A DNA stretch of 64,000 nucleotides from Rhyacophila brunnea. Taxonomy: Eukaryota > Arthropoda > Insecta > Trichoptera > Rhyacophilidae. The stretch's first letter is position 1. Every line of letters begins with the position of its first letter. Positions 59,106-64,000 of the stretch are shown piece by piece. The notes below the pieces were generated by a model that ran no database searches, had not been told where the DNA came from, and worked only from the letters and a program-made list of their open reading frames with translations. The stretch lies in assembly GCA_022495005.1 (NCBI GenBank), contig JAGYXB010001002.1:1488001-1552000 (forward strand), given 5' to 3'. The translations under genes and the position numbers were made by a program.

Positions 59106-59657
59106 GCGATGGTGCCCACAGACGCGTCGGGCGCGCGAAGTCGGCGAATGCAGTGTTTATTCATAACCATAATCACACGTCTCTTCCCGCGCATTACCCT
59201 TCACCTTGTTATAAGCGGCCCAAGCAGCACAAAATAAATATTATTACAGCGCCTCTCATAACAAAGCAATAAAAATATTATATTATTTCGGGGCTTGTAA
59301 TTAAAATTTACGATGACATTATTCAACCAGCGATAAACTGAACACGCAATAAAATAAAACAATGACTTCTCTGTAATTAAATAATTGCTTTCCGCCCGTC
59401 GATCGACGATGCCTCGCGCAGCATGTTTTTGCTCGCTGTGTTCAATGAATGGACTCATTGTATTTTCTTTCATTCGTATCGCCGAGAAGCGGTGATTCGC
59501 GAAAAAACGATGATTCATGCGGCGCGCGCGTATAATGCGTCGCCATATCCAGTGGGCGCTGGCGTATTTGATTACGTTGTATTTTCAATGATTTATGCGC
59601 CACTTGTAGAAATTTTGCGCGAGTGCGGCGCCCGACGCGTTCTGTGGGCACCATCGC
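59106..59657. mobile_element. 552-bp GC-rich-ended TIR element, TTA duplication
   Basis: The left end GCGATGGTGCCCACAGACGC and the inverse of the right end GCGATGGTGCCCACAGAACG match for 17 bases; allowing one inserted base, they continue through CGTCGGGCG. TTA flanks both ends (59103-59105, 59658-59660). The TIRs and subterminal CpG-rich sequence create an apparent CpG island and the open frame at 59423-59695, which runs out of the element and resembles no protein I know. The duplication fits PIF/Harbinger. Confidence 0.75.
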
Positions 59658-59759
59658 TTACAGTCGAGACGAGTTTGTATGTACGACCAAGCTAAGTTGT
59701 CGCGTTCAATAGGTTATGTTTGCTTGACCTATAATACAGCAGGCCATGCGGCCGAATGA

Positions 59760-59935
59760 CAGTTTTTTGGTGAAACAGTAGTGATAATAATATAAGTGAA
59801 AAAAATCACCGAAACAATACCGAGACTTTGAGAAAATCACATACATGTATCGTGACCTCACCAGGAATCAAACCCAGAACCCCCGGAAGAAAGGCCAGCG
59901 CTTTACGCACTGGGCTATAAGAGCAAGATGTAGCT
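59760..59935 (-). mobile_element. tRNA-derived SINE, family 2, second copy
   Basis: On the minus strand: TATAGCCCAGTGCGTAAAGC (A-box region), TGGGTTTGATTCCTGGTGAG (B-box), then GTATGTGATTTTCTCAAAGT and CGGTATTGTTTCGGTGATT. The body lines up with 44407-44579 (AAGTGATTTTATCAAAGCCT). The 3' LINE-like tail is not recognisable here. Confidence 0.6.
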
Positions 59936-60751
59936 ACCTACCTTACTTGTATGTAAGAAATAGATAATTAGAAATTGTGACGCGAAATCCTTTTCACATT
60001 TTATGTAGCTGCATTATGGTCTATTTATGTACCAACCTAAATAGGTAGATTTTTTCCATGAAGGCCTTGAGTGGTGCTGAAAGCACACTGCTCGATGAAA
60101 AAGTCTCCAAGCTGATTTCATTCCTATCGGTCTTGTACGATTCGTTGGTATGTACTTTTGCAGAATATAACTGGTTCGTGAATCTAGCGGTCTCTAGGTT
60201 TACCTTTAAGACATTTTCCACCTCTTCAGTACCACCAGGTGACTAGGTTTCTCTCTTAGATCTCTATTTTTAAGCTAGCTATGATATGGTTTAGTGATTG
60301 TTTCACTACTTCTACTACATTACTATAATTGGGCCTTCGCAGAATATTGTAGTAGTAAAAAATATGAAAAAAAAACTGAGTAGGTATGTATGCCGATCAA
60401 TGTTCCGTCTAATTTTATATTGCATTTGTGCCTACAAAAAAATCTTGTCGTGCACTGTTGAAAAGTTCTTGTGCAGTAATATACACATGAACAACTTCGT
60501 AATTGAGATAGACCAGTGATGCCAGATGTATGAAAACTTTCTAGATGCGAGATTTCCCACAGATAATGCTTAAAGAAGTCGAATACTTCTTATACATTCG
60601 AATGCATTGGTGGAATACTAAAATTTGTCAAATAACAAAGTGAGAGTGACATATTTATAGCGCTCGAATTGGAAAATTTTATGAATCGGAATTTTTAACA
60701 ATACCATATTAAGTAGAATTTATATCATTAATTATGATAATTATCATTAAC
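59936..60751. other. Unassigned stretch
   Basis: Overlapping frames on both strands at 60021-60246 are open but have no recognisable motif; otherwise AT-rich. Confidence 0.4.
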
Positions 60752-60992
60752 GATGGCTGAGCGGTAACGTGTCGGTTTATGAAGTTGTGGATCTCGGGTT
60801 CAAATCTCAGGTATGGAGAATTCATAATACGTTGTTTTTTTAAATGCGTGTTTGTATCCAGGACATGAAGGACATGTTGAGCAAAGGGCTGTCATTTATT
60901 TCATATCATCAAAAATCAAAAAAACAATATCTTACGAAACTTCTTAGTGAGGCGGCCGAGATCCTATATCGGATTGTAGAGCTAAAAAAAAT
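60752..60992 (+). mobile_element. tRNA-derived SINE, family 1, diverged copy
   Basis: The plus strand reads CGATGGCTGAGCGGTAACGT (A-box), TCGGGTTCAAATCTCAGG (B-box), GGACATGTTGAGCAAAGGGC, TGTCATTTATTTCATATCAT and GAGGCGGCCGAGATCCTATA, in the same order as the copy at 41499-41749, followed by an A-rich end. Confidence 0.75.
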
Positions 60993-61100
60993 GTATGTAC
61001 ATTAGAAAGATGTATATATATTATATACCTTTAAAAATTATATTAATTTACTTATTTTTGATAATTCACAAACCAGAACCAATTTTTTCTTTCTTCTACA
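60993..61100. other. AT-rich spacer
   Basis: No feature found. Confidence 0.4.
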
Positions 61101-61160
61101 AGACTATTCACAACCATTTTACAAACCGGAGCTGTCCGGTACGGTACATTAAGAGCCCTG
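61101..61160. repeat. Solitary hAT-like terminus
   Basis: Read on the minus strand from 61160, the sequence starts CAGGGCTCTTAATGTACCG and continues TACCGGACAGCTCCGG. It resembles the CAGGGGTTCGAACCGGAA end at 33029. No partner end or duplication of GCTTTCAT was found. Confidence 0.35.
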
Positions 61161-62439
61161 GCTTTCATTTGCTGACAAAGAAGGGCACGGAAATGAATTC
61201 AAAAGTTAATTGAAGGTTGCAGATGTGATATGTATATTACCAATCATTCAATGTATGTCCTCTCACGAACAAAACAATAATTGCAACGACGTCACCTAAT
61301 AACCAATCGTAAAATAATTTCCGATGCAATTTTCAGATGCATTGTCTCAAATGTAAATGCATTTAATGCCACTATGAGTCACTCAATCTAATATAATAAT
61401 ATACGCGTATTAAAAACCGGTACACGTAAGGATAGGACTGGTTCAATTATTATCTCCTTGCTGCAGATTTCGTACGATCGCAATAATAATAATATATTAC
61501 TTATACATAATATTATAGTATTGTTGTTGAAATCGAGCGCACAGTTCCGGTCGGCAACCAACGCAAAATGCATTACAAATATTTTAAATTTATTTATTTA
61601 TTTATTTAATTTTGAAGTTTTGTTTTATTTAATTTGAATCATTTTTTGCGACTCGGTTTTTGCTTTTGTAAGTAAGTACCTACTATAAACAATCCCTTGT
61701 GGTAATTATACAATAGTCACGCAGATCACTAGCGGCTTATATAATTATTTACATATGCAGTATTAAAAGATCGCAAAAATCAGTGCTGTAGTGTTAAATA
61801 AAAAATTTTTTTTTTAATATTTTGACGAATAGGTTCCGACAAAAAATCAAAGCGACGTAAAGTTGAAGATCGACTTTTATCGTATAAAATATGCAATACA
61901 TTTTCGCGATAATCATTTCGTAATTGAACTGACCAATCACTTCTCTTGCATTGTAAGCCCAGATTACTTGGTATGTAAAAAGCTAGGTATTGTAGTTTCA
62001 GATTTTTTTCCATCTTAAAATCAACGATATAATTTTCTATATACACGTCATTCCAAATTATTATATATTGTAACATAATACATATTGATGAGAATTGTTC
62101 GGAGAAGTATTGGAGCGCGTTTGGTATAGAAAAATGTTCCGGATACCACTGGACCATTGGCGAAACCAAAATACTAAAAACAAGAGGAATTTTTAAATGT
62201 TTACTACTTATATATTAAAATATATAAATATATCATTGTTCATAAGTGGTATTTTAAATGTTTATAAACGATCTGTTTATATATTAATTCAATATATTAT
62301 AAACCGTGAGTTGTATATGTATTATAATTTAACGTGCATATAGTACCTACATACCTGAAAATACTGAAAGGCGATTTCAGGGTCGTGAAAAACTATTCAA
62401 ACCTTAGACTATATATACATCTAGACGCCACCCATTGCA
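61161..62439. other. AT-rich spacer, nothing recognised
   Basis: The frame at 61780-62169 (minus, 129 codons) has no recognisable motif; an unknown exon cannot be excluded. Confidence 0.4.
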
Positions 62440-62580
62440 TTGCTAAATGAAGCTGCGTGCCGTGCGTTTGGTTTGTGAGCGAGCGAAGTCTCAAACATTC
62501 GTATACAAATGTTTGAGACCATAGACCATTTCGCTAGTGCTCGCCCAAAGTGCTCGCACTAGACGCTCAGAATTAAAATA
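62440..62580. repeat. Compact hairpin with a 32-bp near-perfect palindrome
   Basis: GTCTCAAACATTCGTATACA starts at 62488 and is followed by its inverse to 62519; only one symmetric pair mismatches around the central GTATAC. Outer sequence adds partial pairing (GCGAGCGAAG against the inverse of TTTCGCTAGTGC). Possibly a very short foldback element. Confidence 0.5.
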
Positions 62581-62784
62581 TAATTTTCTATTTTTTTTAC
62601 GTTATACAGTATTTTTAAGCGGTCAAAATGCAACTATTAGGTAAAGATATCCATAATTTAAGTTATTTTAAAGAAACACTAGGTCACTTGATGTTAAAAT
62701 ACATAATAATATACAAATAAATTATCACGAACATGACGTATCAACTTACCTATGAAACGTAATACCATCTTCTTGCTTATCAGT
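62581..62784. other. AT-rich spacer
   Basis: No feature found. Confidence 0.5.
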
Positions 62785-63065
62785 ACGGCTACCACATTTT
62801 AATACAACACACAAAACCATCTTTTTACTTAATTAACTAAAAATATTTACTACTGATTTTATGTTTAACACAAAAAATAGCAATTTTAGCAACACGGTTA
62901 TCGACGCTTAGTTAAGCAATAAAGTAAGATTTGGTGGCGACACCGTAGCAAACTATCTCCCACATCTGTAAACCTTTTATATTACTCTAACGCGTGTCGC
63001 AGAGATTATAAGGGTGCCGAATACTTTCTCACTCGCACTTATGCATCGTTTTTGTTCAAACATTG
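62785..63065. repeat. Dispersed repeat, copy 2 (first copy at 27590-27880)
   Basis: It shares CAGTACGGCTACCA, TTACTCTAACGCGTGTCGCA and TTTCTCACTCGCACTTATG with 27590-27880, same order and strand, nearly the same length. Confidence 0.55.
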
Positions 63066-64000
63066 ATTCAAACGGAATAATACACAATACACAACTAAAA
63101 TCAATTAGAGTTTAGTTTTAAATTCCAAGCACACTAAGTCGATAGTATCTATTAATTTTATAAAAGAATTTTATTGGTTATTTTACTACTTATTGATAAG
63201 ATATACCAGTTAACCAAAATGATTAATTATTCATAATTTACTAGATTTTGTTTAGTTTCAGTTGTGCTAGCTGAGAAAAGCTCAGGTCCACGTGTGGCAT
63301 ATTATATTATGTAAAATGGATGAAAATTATGGATTCATATTATTTACTTAGTTTTATACTGGGAATATGCGATAATATAATTATTATGTAGATTGATATA
63401 ATTTACAGATAATATTTTATTATTAGAGTAATGATAAAGATAATTAAGAATATGTGTATTCACGAGGGCTCGTCTGATAAAAGAAAAAAATGGGAAGACG
63501 ATGTGAAAGACATGATTGTAATTTAATTTTTTACCTATAGTAAAATGGCTTCCAATCTCTGACTTGATACTAACCAGTACATTATCTTTGCGTACGATTG
63601 ATCACAATAGAAATAAAATGTGACCATTATCGAAGTAAATGAACAAATAAGCTGAAATTATTATACGACCGGTTTGTTCTGCAGTTAATTACGATTGAGT
63701 TTACAGCAAAATGCTTAAAATATTACTCGCATTGAAGTTCATTATCTGATTAAACGTTCAAATAATAAACGTGAAATAATTTGCAATAGTTTTATAAACA
63801 AACATATAGCCGAAACAAATCTAAAAACTTGGACCGACTGGAACTTGAATGCACATTAATTATTGAATTGGGATTTTTAAACACTAAACGCCAAGTTCTT
63901 ATAGATATCAAAATCACGGGATCCCAACCATATTTTCTCTCGGAGCGATGTTCTTTAACGCAGAAAACACAATCGACTCGTCAGAGTATTTCAAAAAGAG
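63066..64000. other. AT-rich end of window, nothing recognised
   Basis: No open frame above 60 codons and no repeat end that I could pair. Confidence 0.5.

Noticed and set aside
59423..59695. 90-codon plus-strand open frame in CpG-rich sequence
   Set aside because: It lies mostly inside a TIR element (59106-59657) and runs over its end; the composition explains the frame and no motif is present.
1..64000. CRISPR array, bacterial operons, endogenous virus
   Set aside because: No regularly spaced repeats, no ribosome-binding-site/operon layout, and no viral gene recognised; tRNA-derived SINEs, LINEs and hAT elements show a eukaryotic nuclear genome.

Overview
The window is 64 kb of AT-rich eukaryotic DNA with long runs of A/T, scattered GTAGGTACCTAC-like words and a few CCTAA (insect-type telomere) repeats. 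It looks like an insect nuclear genome, most likely an aphid or another hemipteran; a lepidopteran cannot be excluded. This is inferred from base composition and transposon types, not from an identified host gene. I found no convincing host protein-coding gene. Nearly all coding-like sequence is broken transposon, and the rest is unassigned AT-rich non-coding DNA.

Layout. 1-6.1 kb: decayed non-LTR retrotransposon (LINE) pieces, all on the minus strand, one split by a 293-bp inverted-repeat element. 6-18 kb: mostly blank, with a short hAT-like element, a tRNA-derived SINE with a perfect 9-bp target duplication, a G-rich tract, and a 1.16-kb hAT transposon with a broken transposase. 18.5-19.6 kb: a hAT element with a perfect 8-bp target duplication. 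19.6-31 kb: mostly blank. 31-46 kb: three more short hAT-type elements, a mariner-like remnant, SINEs, a TTA-flanked element, and a TTAA-flanked foldback element carrying a second transposon (AATT duplication). 46-54.5 kb: the densest part. It holds a 1.38-kb TTAA-flanked near-palindrome, two 308-bp hairpin elements, a hAT copy inside a LINE 3' end, and the best-preserved coding sequence in the window, a 5'-truncated LINE reverse transcriptase on the minus strand (about 619 codons, one internal stop). 54.5-64 kb: LINE and SINE fragments, a GC-rich TIR element, and blank DNA.

How the parts relate. SINEs have no enzymes and depend on LINE reverse transcriptase. One SINE here shares its 3' tail with a LINE fragment at the window start, a plausible donor/parasite pair. 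The hAT-like short elements would have been moved by full-length hAT relatives elsewhere. Nested insertions give a relative order of events, and in several cases the uninterrupted site can be read from a second copy within the window.
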